DNA of 57,130 nt, taken from Chlorobiaceae bacterium. Lineage in GTDB: Bacteria; Bacteroidota; Chlorobiia; Chlorobiales; Chlorobiaceae. Positions 8,870 to 17,355 of this stretch are shown here, one piece after another (the first letter of the stretch is position 1; each line of letters begins with the position of its first letter). Under the pieces are notes generated by a model that worked only from the letters and a program-made list of their open reading frames with translations, was not told the origin of the DNA and did not search any database. The translations under genes were made by a program, and so were the position numbers. Location of the stretch: assembly GCA_012972835.1 (NCBI GenBank), contig JABDHK010000035.1:1-57130 (forward strand), written 5' to 3'.

Positions 8870-10327
8870 GTGATTAATTTCAACAAAAATATACTCATTA
8901 TTGGATTTGGTTCTGTATCTCAATGTACAGTTCCTGTTCTTTTTAAACACATCAACGTCGATTATACTCATGTCACTATAATGGATTTTGAGGATATTCG
9001 TGAAAAAGTTTCACAGTGGACAGCATTGGGTGTTACCTATATTAATCATCAAATAACACCGTACAATATAGCACAAACCCTTGCTGCTTATGTTGCAGAG
9101 GGCGATCTGATAATAGATTTAGCGTGGAATATTGATTGTTGTGAAATTCTTCAATGGTGTCATGATCATGGTGTTCTCTATATGAACACTTCGGTAGAAG
9201 TGTGGGATCCTTATACAGGGGTTGAGACTCAGCATCCAACCGAAAGAACGCTGTACTACCGGCACATGAAAATCCGCCGCATGACTTCACAGTGGCACGA
9301 TAAAGGTGTCACGGCGGTGCTTGAGCATGGCGCCAATCCTGGATTGATATCGCATTTTACCAAACAAGGGTTACTTGATATTGCCAATGCAGTCATTGCC
9401 CGGAACAAGGTCGGCCCTGCTCAAGCCGAAATTATTAAAGAGCTGGTTGAAAAAAGAATTTTCAATGAACTGGCAATGGCGCTTGGTGTCAAAGTGATTC
9501 ATTGCTCTGAAAGGGACACTCAAATCTCTGACGTTCCCAAACAGGTTGACGAGTTTGTCAATACCTGGAGTGTCGAGGGATTCAGGGAAGAGGGTATGAC
9601 TACGGCTGAGATGGGTTGGGGAACACATGAAAAAGAGCTTCCGGAATTTGCCTATACCCACGAGGAGGGACCAAAAAACCAGATTTGTCTTGCCAAAATG
9701 GGTATGAATACCTGGGTCTGTTCCTGGGTGCCTGATTATGATATACGTGGCATGGTAGTTCGCCATGGCGAAGCGTTTACGATTTCAGACTACCTGACTG
9801 TCTGTAAAGAGGGGCAGGCCACCTACCGCCCGACGGTACATTACGCCTATTGTCCGAGTGATGCCGCTATTACTTCTCTTCATGAGCTGCGTGGTTATGA
9901 TTACAGACTTCAGTCCAATTTCAGGATTATGAATGATGAGATCACCAAGGGTTCGGATATTCTTGGTGCATTACTGATGGGGCATGCTTTTAATTCCTGG
10001 TGGACAGGCTCCAGCCTCAGCATAGAGCAATCCAGAGCGCTGGTACCTCATCAGAATGCTACCACCATGCAGGTGGCAATATCTGTGGTCGCAGCCTGTA
10101 TGTGGATGATCGAAAATCCTGACAGGGGTGTTGTTGTACCAGATAATATCGATCATGAGTATATCCTTGGAATTGCAAAACCATATCTTGGCAACTTCAT
10201 ATCAAAAGCTTCTGATTGGACACCTTTAAAATACAATCCCAACTATTTTGCAGGGTTTAATAACCCTGATATAGATGAAACCGATCCTTGGCAGTTTAAG
10301 AACTTCCTTATTACCGATAATGATTAA
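8870..10327 (+). CDS. hss: Homospermidine synthase
   Basis: NAD-dependent enzyme that condenses two putrescines (or spermidine plus putrescine) to sym-homospermidine, releasing ammonia or diaminopropane. The 485 residues begin with an NAD-binding Rossmann strand ILIIGFGSVSQCTVPVL, and the body matches the bacterial homospermidine synthase / saccharopine-dehydrogenase-like fold (for example LEHGANPGLISHFTKQGL and the C-terminal TTMQVAISVVAACMWM). Start codon is GTG at 8870, with AAGG upstream. The next gene is a PLP-dependent basic amino-acid decarboxylase 16 bases downstream, which would supply the putrescine. The pair therefore reads as a self-contained homospermidine route. Confidence 0.92.
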   Translation: MINFNKNILIIGFGSVSQCTVPVLFKHINVDYTHVTIMDFEDIREKVSQWTALGVTYINHQITPYNIAQTLAAYVAEGDLIIDLAWNIDCCEILQWCHDHGVLYMNTSVEVWDPYTGVETQHPTERTLYYRHMKIRRMTSQWHDKGVTAVLEHGANPGLISHFTKQGLLDIANAVIARNKVGPAQAEIIKELVEKRIFNELAMALGVKVIHCSERDTQISDVPKQVDEFVNTWSVEGFREEGMTTAEMGWGTHEKELPEFAYTHEEGPKNQICLAKMGMNTWVCSWVPDYDIRGMVVRHGEAFTISDYLTVCKEGQATYRPTVHYAYCPSDAAITSLHELRGYDYRLQSNFRIMNDEITKGSDILGALLMGHAFNSWWTGSSLSIEQSRALVPHQNATTMQVAISVVAACMWMIENPDRGVVVPDNIDHEYILGIAKPYLGNFISKASDWTPLKYNPNYFAGFNNPDIDETDPWQFKNFLITDND

Positions 10328-10343
10328 AACAGGATATACAATA

Positions 10344-11483
10344 ATGGATGCTCAACATTTAAAACAATTGGCTTTAGAGCATGGGACACCGCTGTTTGTG
10401 GTAGACCACGACGTTTTGAGGGCTAATTACCGTGAGTTTAAGCAGCATCTTCCAAGGGTTCAGGCCTATTTCGCTGTTAAAGCAAACTCAGACCATGAAA
10501 TCGTTAAAACGTTCTATGATGCTGGCGCCAGTTTTGATGTGGCATCAATGCCTGAGTTTCTTAATGTCTATGAAAATATTAAAAGTCTTACGCCTGAAGA
10601 GCAGCAGGACTTCATCTGGGATAAAATCATCTATGCGAATCCGATAAAGCCAATCCCTACGTTAAAGCAGCTCGACCGTTATAAGCCGCTGGTTACGTTT
10701 GATAATGAAGATGAAATCGAAAAAATCGCTACCTATGCACCGAACACGGGTCTTGTTTTACGAATAAAAGTACCTAATACTGGTGCTATGGTAGAGCTTT
10801 CTTCCAAATTCGGTGCTGATCCAGGAGAAGCTGTTGATCTTATAGAAAAAGCTTTTAAGAGAGGACTGGTGGTTGAAGGTTTAAGCTTTCATGTAGGCAG
10901 TCAATGCACAAATTTTCAGAATTATATTAAAGCTCTTAATCTGGCATCCAATATTTTCAAGGAATCGTGGGATAGAGGGTATAAAGAGGTGAAAATTCTT
11001 GACATTGGCGGTGGTTTTCCCGCTCCCTATGACAACAGTGTAAAACCTTTTGCTGAGCTTGCGGTAATGCTCAATTCCGAATTTGACAGACTCTTTCCGC
11101 CTGACATTGAAATCATAGCAGAACCCGGAAGATTTTTAGTGGCAACTGCTGCCTGCGTTGTGATGGAGATTATTGGTACAGCGTATCGTGACGGAAAGAA
11201 ATGTTATTACGTGAATGACGGTGTTTATCATACTTTTTCAGGGATTATCTTTGATCACTGCCAATATACTTTAAAATCTTTCAAAGAAGGCAATGAGAAA
11301 ATGTGTGCGGTTTATGGTCCTACCTGTGATGCTCTGGATACAATTACGATGGCCAATCTGTTACCTGTAGATCTTGCGATAGGGGATTTACTCTACAGTG
11401 AAAATATTGGAGCCTACAGTCATGCGTCATCGACTTTTTTTAATGGGTTTCCGCCTGCAAAGGTTTTGCATATAAATGTATAG
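10344..11483 (+). CDS. Type III PLP-dependent basic amino-acid decarboxylase, likely ornithine decarboxylase
   Basis: Alanine-racemase-fold decarboxylase of 379 residues. The PLP lysine is K46 in YFAVKANSD. The phosphate-binding glycine loop DIGGGFPAPY, the arginine-containing EPGRF motif and the catalytic cysteine-aspartate region GPTCDALDT are all visible. These fit the ornithine/lysine decarboxylase group rather than diaminopimelate decarboxylase, and the partner homospermidine synthase makes ornithine the most sensible substrate. Carboxynorspermidine decarboxylase is an alternative but its usual partner dehydrogenase is absent. The ATG at 10344 aligns with family starts; an upstream in-frame ATG at 10275 would overlap hss by 50 bases. 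Confidence 0.85.
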   Translation: MDAQHLKQLALEHGTPLFVVDHDVLRANYREFKQHLPRVQAYFAVKANSDHEIVKTFYDAGASFDVASMPEFLNVYENIKSLTPEEQQDFIWDKIIYANPIKPIPTLKQLDRYKPLVTFDNEDEIEKIATYAPNTGLVLRIKVPNTGAMVELSSKFGADPGEAVDLIEKAFKRGLVVEGLSFHVGSQCTNFQNYIKALNLASNIFKESWDRGYKEVKILDIGGGFPAPYDNSVKPFAELAVMLNSEFDRLFPPDIEIIAEPGRFLVATAACVVMEIIGTAYRDGKKCYYVNDGVYHTFSGIIFDHCQYTLKSFKEGNEKMCAVYGPTCDALDTITMANLLPVDLAIGDLLYSENIGAYSHASSTFFNGFPPAKVLHINV

Positions 11484-11591
11484 GAATTTGCAGAGAAGTA
11501 ACAGAGAGACTCTTGTCTTTGCTATAAAAAAACGATAAAATTTGCTGTTGTCATTATTAACCGGCAGGCAAACCAATTAACAAGAGCAACC

Positions 11592-11777
11592 ATGGCAAAA
11601 GGATCAAAAAAAGAGGAAGCATCAGCACCGGAGGTTTACGAAGAAGTGCTATCAGCACCTGAACAACAGGAAGAAGAGATAAGACGTGCGGCGTATTACC
11701 TGTGGGAATTAAAAGGAAGAAAGGACGGCTCAGATGTTGAAGACTGGATTGAAGCTGAAGAGATTGTAAACGACTGA
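11592..11777 (+). CDS. Small DUF2934 protein
   Basis: A 61-residue acidic protein whose C-terminal half matches the DUF2934 pattern: IRRAAYYLWELKGRKDGSD followed by a VEDWIEAEE helix. The N-terminal half is low-complexity Glu/Ala/Pro. DUF2934 proteins are short, often encoded singly in many Gram-negative genomes, and have no assigned function. It stands alone between the decarboxylase and a strong terminator. Confidence 0.85.
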   Translation: MAKGSKKEEASAPEVYEEVLSAPEQQEEEIRRAAYYLWELKGRKDGSDVEDWIEAEEIVND

Positions 11778-11799
11778 CCATCGGTACGATCTATCACCA

Positions 11800-11833
11800 C
11801 CAAAAGGCCACTCAATATGCAGTGGCCTTTTGG
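11800..11833. terminator. Intrinsic terminator after the DUF2934 gene
   Basis: Perfect 13-bp stem CCAAAAGGCCACT / AGTGGCCTTTTGG with an 8-base loop and a short T-rich tail. It closes the hss-decarboxylase-DUF2934 region. Confidence 0.85.
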
Positions 11834-12288
11834 TTTCATAACTTTGCTGGCATGCCCTTCTATAGTTCTGTGAAGTTTTTGTAAACAAAACTACATCCAA
11901 AGCAAAATCACGCGGCCTTCTGGTATATTGATTCAGATTGATTATCGAATTCTCAACCTTAAATTCTCAGCTTATGCCCTTCGAACTGTAATTCATTAGA
12001 AGTGTATGTGCACTTACTGCACCGCCATTTAAAAATGTTCTGCTCCGTATTGGAGCAGTGGCTTTTGCAATCTCTCTTACTGCTGCTTACAACCGCTTCA
12101 AATTAAAACAGTTAGTTACATCGTTGTCTGTGCGATTACCTGAAGGATGACATTGTTACACATTTACAGCTCCCGGCAGGCTGTATCCCTCTGAATTACT
12201 TCTTTTAATGGTATATTTGAGCAAAATGCCACACAAGGCATGCACTCCATTGCTCAACATTATTGGAAAAGACTAACCCACAACACTC
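11834..12288 (+). other. Gene-poor stretch with a small open frame and a hairpin
   Basis: There is no ordinary gene here. From 11992 to 12150 a frame without an ATG encodes about 52 residues including KNVLLRIGAVAFAISLTAAY, which looks like one membrane span with positive flanks and might be a decayed or non-ATG small membrane protein. Within it, CTGCTCC / GGAGCAG at 12040-12058 can form a 7-bp hairpin. No further feature was seen before the DedA start. Confidence 0.3.
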
Positions 12289-12945
12289 ATGCTTGAATCA
12301 GTGATTGCTTATTTGCAGTCAGCAGATCCAACAACAATATATTTGTTTCTGTTTCTGTTTGCGTTTCTGAAAAATTTTTTTCCCGTGGTGCCGCTTGATC
12401 TTCCTGTTGCATTGACAGGCTATTTGCTCGTCTACACCGATCTTAGCATTGTGTTAGCTATTCTCTGGCCATCTCTTGGCTCAACATTGGGCTTTATGGT
12501 CATCTACATGATAAGCAGGAAGTTTGGGCTGAAACTCTATGCAAAAGATATAACCACAATACCGCCTCGATGGGGTGAAAGAATTCATAGGTTTTTTCCG
12601 CCTGCAGAGATGGAAATTATACGCCAAAGATTTTCAGCCCATGGATACTTGGCGGTATTGGTTAACCGTTTTCTTTTAGGTTCCCGATCATTCATCTCTC
12701 CAGTGACAGGTTTAATGCATCTGAATGTGGTTCTGGTGTCGATTGCAGCAGGATTAAGTGCAATAGTCTGGAATATGTTACTGGTATACGGGGGTTATGT
12801 GCTTGGAAAACATTGGCAGAATATCGGTGAATTTGTTGTTCTGTACACGATTCCGGTTTCGGTACTGTTTTTTTTGATCATGGTTTTTGCTGTATTACAA
12901 TATCGAAAAGAACGACAGAATCGGCAACAGCAGGTAAATCACTAA
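12289..12945 (+). CDS. DedA/VTT-family membrane protein
   Basis: The protein has 218 residues with the DedA (SNARE-associated/VTT) arrangement. A re-entrant region near the N-terminus (FPVVPLDLPVALTGYLL) is followed by a membrane span with GSTLGFMVIYMISRKFG, then the cytoplasmic segment RFSAHGYLAVLVNRFLLGSRSFISPVTGLM with the conserved R and G-x-R pattern, and two closing spans. Family members are thought to be proton-driven lipid carrier flippases or scramblases (undecaprenyl phosphate or phospholipids). It stands alone, and its substrate cannot be assigned. Confidence 0.88.
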   Translation: MLESVIAYLQSADPTTIYLFLFLFAFLKNFFPVVPLDLPVALTGYLLVYTDLSIVLAILWPSLGSTLGFMVIYMISRKFGLKLYAKDITTIPPRWGERIHRFFPPAEMEIIRQRFSAHGYLAVLVNRFLLGSRSFISPVTGLMHLNVVLVSIAAGLSAIVWNMLLVYGGYVLGKHWQNIGEFVVLYTIPVSVLFFLIMVFAVLQYRKERQNRQQQVNH

Positions 12946-13215
12946 TACTGTAAGCTGTTGCGTATAACATACCCTTATAAATCGCATGTGAATTATTTGA
13001 AAACAAAGCGTAAAGGAATAATAAATAAAGTTATTGACCTGTATATTATTGATGGAAGGTAACAATAGTACACCATGCAGGTTCAAGCTTTTCGTTTAAT
13101 TATTTTTCCAAATAGCTATGTCTATGCCTATATCAAGACATATAGTCTGGAGCTTGGCGATAGCAAAACCCTTGAACAATGCTGAAAGGAGCTCAATATA
13201 TTCAGTGTACTCAGC

Positions 13216-13563
13216 ATGAGCAAGAGAGGCAACAATATTCAGTTTCTGAAATCAATGCTGACTCTAACTATCGGCATGTTGGTTGGCGTTCTTGGAGGTG
13301 TCGGCTACAGTTATATTGAAGAAAATGTTAGGGTTTCAGCACCTCTATTGCCCAGTTTACCCGCAAGGAGATCAGTCAGCTCTCTTGATACGTTGATTAA
13401 TAAAAAACAAAGCATTGACTCTTCGCTGGTTAAGCACGCTGCCACACAGAGCAACTCTTTAGTAAGGTCGTCACTACATCCTAAAACTTCCCCGGTGCCG
13501 ATCGTATTCTCATCTTCTGCTGTTTCCTCTGAGCATCAATCTGTATCAGGATCTCACAAATAA
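13216..13563 (+). CDS. Small membrane-anchored protein of unknown function
   Basis: The protein has 115 residues. A single hydrophobic segment (MLTLTIGMLVGVLGGVGYSY, about residues 18-37) follows a short basic N-terminus, which predicts one membrane anchor with the rest periplasmic. The remainder is rich in Ser, Val and Pro with no recognisable domain. Nothing else in the surroundings defines its role; the TonB-receptor gene starts 390 bases downstream. It is supported only by the sensible anchor and the start context. Confidence 0.5.
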   Translation: MSKRGNNIQFLKSMLTLTIGMLVGVLGGVGYSYIEENVRVSAPLLPSLPARRSVSSLDTLINKKQSIDSSLVKHAATQSNSLVRSSLHPKTSPVPIVFSSSAVSSEHQSVSGSHK

Positions 13564-13654
13564 GCAGAATTGTATTTGTTGAAGAACTCCAATGAAACCG
13601 TTACCTCTATAATGAAGTGTTATAGATGAGTTATTTGGAGTTGTTTGCAATATC

Positions 13655-13682
13655 GACACAATTCAGTAACAATCTCTTAATA
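13655..13682 (+). promoter_or_regulatory. Second, weaker Pho-type hexamer cluster
   Basis: Hexamers GACACA, GTAACA and TTAATA at exact 11-base intervals (spacers ATTCA and ATCTC). GTAACA is identical to the hexamer in the stronger boxes. It lies about 150 bases further upstream than the main box, so it may be a second binding site or a coincidence of AT-rich sequence. Confidence 0.3.
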
Positions 13683-13808
13683 CAATGAGTTGTAAGTTGG
13701 CTTGCTTGCAATTAATTTATGAATAATCCGGTCATAATTAATCGCATTTTTTTGTTTATAACCAGCTCTATTAAGTTATGCTTTATGTAAAATAGGATCA
13801 TAAAAAAC

Positions 13809-13836
13809 AAAACATTGAATTAACATATCCGTAACA
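13809..13836 (+). promoter_or_regulatory. Candidate Pho-type box upstream of the TonB receptor
   Basis: Three hexamers AAAACA, TTAACA and GTAACA at exact 11-base intervals (spacers TTGAA and TATCC), about 117 bases before the GTG start. TTAACA-N5-GTAACA is the same core as on the minus strand at 19710-19726. The layout fits PhoP-type tandem boxes. Confidence 0.6.
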
Positions 13837-13952
13837 AAAAAAGATATTAATTTCATGTCGTAAAGAAAGGAAATTAAAGTATTTGCAAATTAAACCAGTC
13901 AAAAAAATATTGCCTGGTAATTATTTATAATAAACTTTTTTGGAGGTGATTT

Positions 13953-16202
13953 GTGCAGCGTTCAAAGTTACGTCGGTTAAAAAAACAGAAGGGTCATACC
14001 AAACCATTGGTTATGGCGGCCTTAACAGTGGGTCTTTTTTCTCCATTGTGTGTGCAGGCTGAAACCGCAACTGATTTGGGTACTGTTGGTACGCAAGGTG
14101 CCAGTGGCACAGCTTCTGCTGTTGCTCCTGCTCAAGCCTCTCTTCAAGCTACGCAGCCACAGGCAGTAATTGACCGATCTTTCTTTGAGGATGCAAAATC
14201 TCCTGTAGCCGATTTTTCAAATATAGCTGCAATTGCTCCAGGTGTCAGTGGAGGTATATCTGCAAATGGACCAGGTCTTGGTGAGACTAAAAACAGTATT
14301 CGTGGATTCCAGGATGGGCAGTTTAACGTAACTTTTGATGATATTCCTTTTGGAGATACCAACGGCCCTACACACCATTCAACCTCATATTTTCCAGCTT
14401 CAATTATTGACCATATCACTGTTGAACGTGGTCCAGGAAATGCAAGTACTCTTGGTCAGGCAACGTTTGGTGGTTCTGTGAATATGTATTCACTTGTTCC
14501 TTCGAGCGATTTTGGTGTTTCAACTTTTTTCTCGGGCGGATCCTGGAATACACAACTTGCTGGTGCTACAGTAAATACGGGGACTCTTGCAGCACTTGGT
14601 GGTGCGAAATTGATGGTAACAGCACAAGACATGAGTAGTGATGGTTATCTCACGAACTCTGGTGTCGGAGCTAAAAACCTCACCGTTAAATACGAACAGC
14701 CGATTGGTTCCAAAACCCTGCTTACTCTCTTTTCCAGTAACAACAGTAACTACTACTATTCACCTGACGCAGGTAGTGGTATTACTGCAGCACAGGCTGC
14801 CCTTTACGGAAAGAACTATGGCCTCACAACTAATCCTAATGATTCCAACTATTTTGGCTACAACAGAGTTGCCAAATCCACAGCGTTTGATTATGTGCGT
14901 CTGCAAAGCGATTTAGGTTGCGGTTGGGGTATCGATAACACCTCTTACTATTATTGGTACGGAAATAACACGATTGCGGCTGATAATGCCGGCAACCCAA
15001 CAAACGGCCTTGCAACTGTTTACACAGCCCAGGGGAAAAAGGGAGCACTTGCAAATCAAATGCCTGGTTACAACAAGATAAACCAGTACAGTGTCTATGG
15101 TAATATTTTCAAGACGACGAAACAGACCGATTTTGGTTTGTTAAGAGTGGGATTCTGGAGTGAATGGGCCGATACCTACCGTGGCCGATTCGACTATAAT
15201 CTGTTGACAATGAACCCGAATTATAAAGATTCCTCTTATCCCGGGTTTGCCTCTATTCCATCAAATATCGACTATGATCAAGGTTCCAGCTGGAACAATT
15301 ATCAGCCTTTTGCAGAGTTTGAGTGGGCAGCCACAGATAATTTAAAAATTACGCCGGGTATCAAATTTGTGAAGACGGAGCTTTTCATCGATGCTGCTGT
15401 TCTTGTGAAAGCCTATCGTGCGCCAATGAGCCTTCAGAAGGATTATAATGCAACGCTTCCATTTCTGACGGCAAATTACAAGATTGACAAGAGTTCTTCG
15501 GTCTATGCTCAGTATGCACAGGGCATGCAGGTTCCGGATATATCGAATTACTACTCTTCTGCAGTGCCCGCGTTATCACAGGGCATCAACATAAAACCTC
15601 AAAGATCTACCAATTACCAGGTTGGTTATGTCAATAAGTCCGATACGGTAAGCTTTGATGCTGATCTCTATTATATCGACTTCAATAACAAGATTGGTGT
15701 GGATCCGACATCCGATCCAGCTAATCCAGTATACTATAACCAGGGCGGTGTGATCTATAAAGGTATTGAAGGCGAGATAACGTATGCTGTAGGAAGCGGT
15801 GTTGCACTTTACGCCAATGGATCTCTTAACTCGGCAAAAGCCAGTGATACCCGTTTAACAATTTCAAGTGCCCCTGAAAGCACTGCAGCGCTTGGACTGA
15901 TATATAAAGAGCATGGCTGGTCAAGCTCTCTTGTGTATAAATATTCGGGGAAGCAATTTGCTGATAACAGTGAACTGTGTCCCATGGATCCAATCACAAC
16001 GCTTGACTGCAACATAGGCTATACGTTTAAGAATCCTGGTCTTGGCATCAAGAATATGAAAATTGATCTTGGTATATACAATATTCTGGATCGACAGGAT
16101 GTCATTACAATGAAACCAGCTGGTGCAACACCATCTGCTGCTGATACCTTTGTTTGGCAGGCTCCGCGCAGTTTTATGGCTTCGCTAAGACTTGATTTTT
16201 AG
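13953..16202 (+). CDS. TonB-dependent outer-membrane receptor
   Basis: The protein has 749 residues. The start is GTG with an optimal GGAGG seven bases upstream; the signal peptide is long, with a basic N-region (QRSKLRRLKKQKG) and a hydrophobic core ending VCVQA|E. The plug domain is visible at about residues 65-180 (FSNIAAIAPGVSGG, KNSIRGFQDGQFNVTFDDIP, VERGPGNASTLGQATFGGSV). A 22-strand-type beta-barrel follows and ends in RLDF with the terminal Phe. The ligand is unknown. Immediately downstream are exbB, exbD, tonB and an exported phosphoesterase on the same strand, which suggests import of a phosphorylated compound or phosphate complex rather than the more usual siderophore or cobalamin. 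Confidence 0.92.
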   Translation: MQRSKLRRLKKQKGHTKPLVMAALTVGLFSPLCVQAETATDLGTVGTQGASGTASAVAPAQASLQATQPQAVIDRSFFEDAKSPVADFSNIAAIAPGVSGGISANGPGLGETKNSIRGFQDGQFNVTFDDIPFGDTNGPTHHSTSYFPASIIDHITVERGPGNASTLGQATFGGSVNMYSLVPSSDFGVSTFFSGGSWNTQLAGATVNTGTLAALGGAKLMVTAQDMSSDGYLTNSGVGAKNLTVKYEQPIGSKTLLTLFSSNNSNYYYSPDAGSGITAAQAALYGKNYGLTTNPNDSNYFGYNRVAKSTAFDYVRLQSDLGCGWGIDNTSYYYWYGNNTIAADNAGNPTNGLATVYTAQGKKGALANQMPGYNKINQYSVYGNIFKTTKQTDFGLLRVGFWSEWADTYRGRFDYNLLTMNPNYKDSSYPGFASIPSNIDYDQGSSWNNYQPFAEFEWAATDNLKITPGIKFVKTELFIDAAVLVKAYRAPMSLQKDYNATLPFLTANYKIDKSSSVYAQYAQGMQVPDISNYYSSAVPALSQGINIKPQRSTNYQVGYVNKSDTVSFDADLYYIDFNNKIGVDPTSDPANPVYYNQGGVIYKGIEGEITYAVGSGVALYANGSLNSAKASDTRLTISSAPESTAALGLIYKEHGWSSSLVYKYSGKQFADNSELCPMDPITTLDCNIGYTFKNPGLGIKNMKIDLGIYNILDRQDVITMKPAGATPSAADTFVWQAPRSFMASLRLDF

Positions 16203-16229
16203 GTACTGAGACTGTTGTTTGCCACTACC

Positions 16230-16264
16230 AAAGAGAAGAGAGGGTTAACCCCTCTCTTCTCTTT
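16230..16264 (+). other. Perfect 15-bp hairpin between receptor and exbB
   Basis: AAAGAGAAGAGAGGG at 16230-16244 is repeated in inverse at 16250-16264 around the loop TTAAC. No T run follows. Placed 28 bases after the receptor stop and about 30 before exbB, it may attenuate read-through or protect the receptor mRNA 3' end so that receptor is made in excess over the energy-transducing complex. Confidence 0.6.
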
Positions 16265-16294
16265 ATACCGATTAACCAAAAAAGCTATCCATCC

Positions 16295-16927
16295 ATGTCA
16301 TTTGTTCATCTTTTCAAATTAGCCAATGAATCAGGCGGCACCCTCTACCTGATGTTGTTTCTTTTATTGCTTGCCTTAACCGTCATTATTGAGAGGTGGC
16401 GATACCTTGCCAATATGTACCGGGTTGGCGAAAAAGCAATTGAATTGTGTCGTTCTAAAAAAGTCATTAATAAAAATACCATTAGAGAATTTCAACAAAG
16501 TCAAAATGACGTTCCTGTTTTACGACTGCTTGAAGTCGCTATTGATGGCGAGCACGATCATTTAAATCAGGAAGAGCTTTCGGGTAACCTGGAGGAAGCG
16601 CTTATGCATGAAGTGCCGAAGCTCGATCGTTCACTGTGGCTTCTGGATACGGTCATTACCCTGGCACCGCTTTTAGGGTTGTTTGGCACAATTATCGGGA
16701 TGTTTAATGCCTTCAGTGTCCTTGCGGACATACAAGGCGGCATAACTCAAGTAACAGGAGGCATTGCAGAAGCTCTGATTGCAACTGCATCTGGACTCGT
16801 GATTGCCATGATTGGTATATATTTCTTCAATAATTTAAATACTCAGATCAGAGAGGTTGTTCATCAAATGGAAACGCTTAAAGTGATGATTCTCAACCGC
16901 CAGCACTTATTTCAGTCTATCTCTTAA
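16295..16927 (+). CDS. exbB: ExbB/TolQ-type proton channel subunit
   Basis: Inner-membrane protein of 210 residues. It has a first membrane span (about 17-36, LYLMLFLLLLALTVIIE), a cytoplasmic loop and two C-terminal spans. The conserved signature is present: LDTVITLAPLLGLFGTIIGM, then GGIAEALIATASGLVIAMIG. With ExbD it converts proton-motive force into movement of TonB. It starts 92 bases after the receptor gene and is followed by exbD after 17 bases. Confidence 0.93.
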   Translation: MSFVHLFKLANESGGTLYLMLFLLLLALTVIIERWRYLANMYRVGEKAIELCRSKKVINKNTIREFQQSQNDVPVLRLLEVAIDGEHDHLNQEELSGNLEEALMHEVPKLDRSLWLLDTVITLAPLLGLFGTIIGMFNAFSVLADIQGGITQVTGGIAEALIATASGLVIAMIGIYFFNNLNTQIREVVHQMETLKVMILNRQHLFQSIS

Positions 16928-16944
16928 GCATAATTGAATTAATA

Positions 16945-17340
16945 ATGCGCTATTTCACACAACGCAGGGCTCGTATCGAGATCATTCCGATGATCGATAT
17001 CATGCTTTTTTTGCTGGTGTTTTTTGTCATGTTCTCTTTGCGCATGATACCGGCAAGTGGTCATGTAACCAAGTTGCCTACAAGTTCCAGTGCCGCACAA
17101 ATACCAACGCCTAAGTTACTGGTAGAACTTGAATCAAGCGGATCGCTTTTCGTCGAAGGGAAACAAATTACCTATGCGCAGTTGACCGGGCTTTTAAAAC
17201 AACGAGATGCTGAAAAAACAGCTGTTACACTTGCTGGTACTGAAAGTGTATCTCTGCAAGATGTCTTGCATGCCATTGACGCGGTTAAAGCTGGGGGAGC
17301 GACCCAAATTTCATTGGCTGCGCGCAAAACAACTTTTTAA
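16945..17340 (+). CDS. exbD: ExbD/TolR-type biopolymer transport protein
   Basis: The protein has 131 residues: a basic N-terminus, then one membrane span with the proton-carrying aspartate in the motif IEIIPMIDIMLFLLVFF (Asp about residue 17), then a periplasmic domain ending in the ExbD-type HAIDAVKAGGATQISLA segment. Partner of the ExbB protein encoded just upstream and of the TonB protein encoded just downstream. Confidence 0.93.
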   Translation: MRYFTQRRARIEIIPMIDIMLFLLVFFVMFSLRMIPASGHVTKLPTSSSAAQIPTPKLLVELESSGSLFVEGKQITYAQLTGLLKQRDAEKTAVTLAGTESVSLQDVLHAIDAVKAGGATQISLAARKTTF

Positions 17341-17355
17341 GCGAGTGAGTGAGCT

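Larger units (their letters stand above)
13564..13952 (+). other. Regulatory region upstream of the TonB receptor
   Basis: AT-rich, gene-free region of 389 bases. It holds two clusters of 11-bp-spaced hexamers (13655-13682 and 13809-13836) and a strong Shine-Dalgarno GGAGGTGAT at 13942-13950 directly before the GTG start at 13953. I found no cobalamin riboswitch or other known leader. Confidence 0.5.

Noticed and set aside
10275-10343. Upstream start for the decarboxylase
   Set aside because: It would overlap the hss coding sequence by 53 bases and add residues that do not match the family; the ATG at 10344 is preferred.
12150-12180. Further Pho-type box before the DedA gene
   Set aside because: GTTACA and TTTACA occur close together near 12155-12170 but not at 11-bp spacing.
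13564-13952. Cobalamin riboswitch before the TonB receptor
   Set aside because: No B12-box-like sequence or matching structure was found, and the neighbours suggest phosphate instead.
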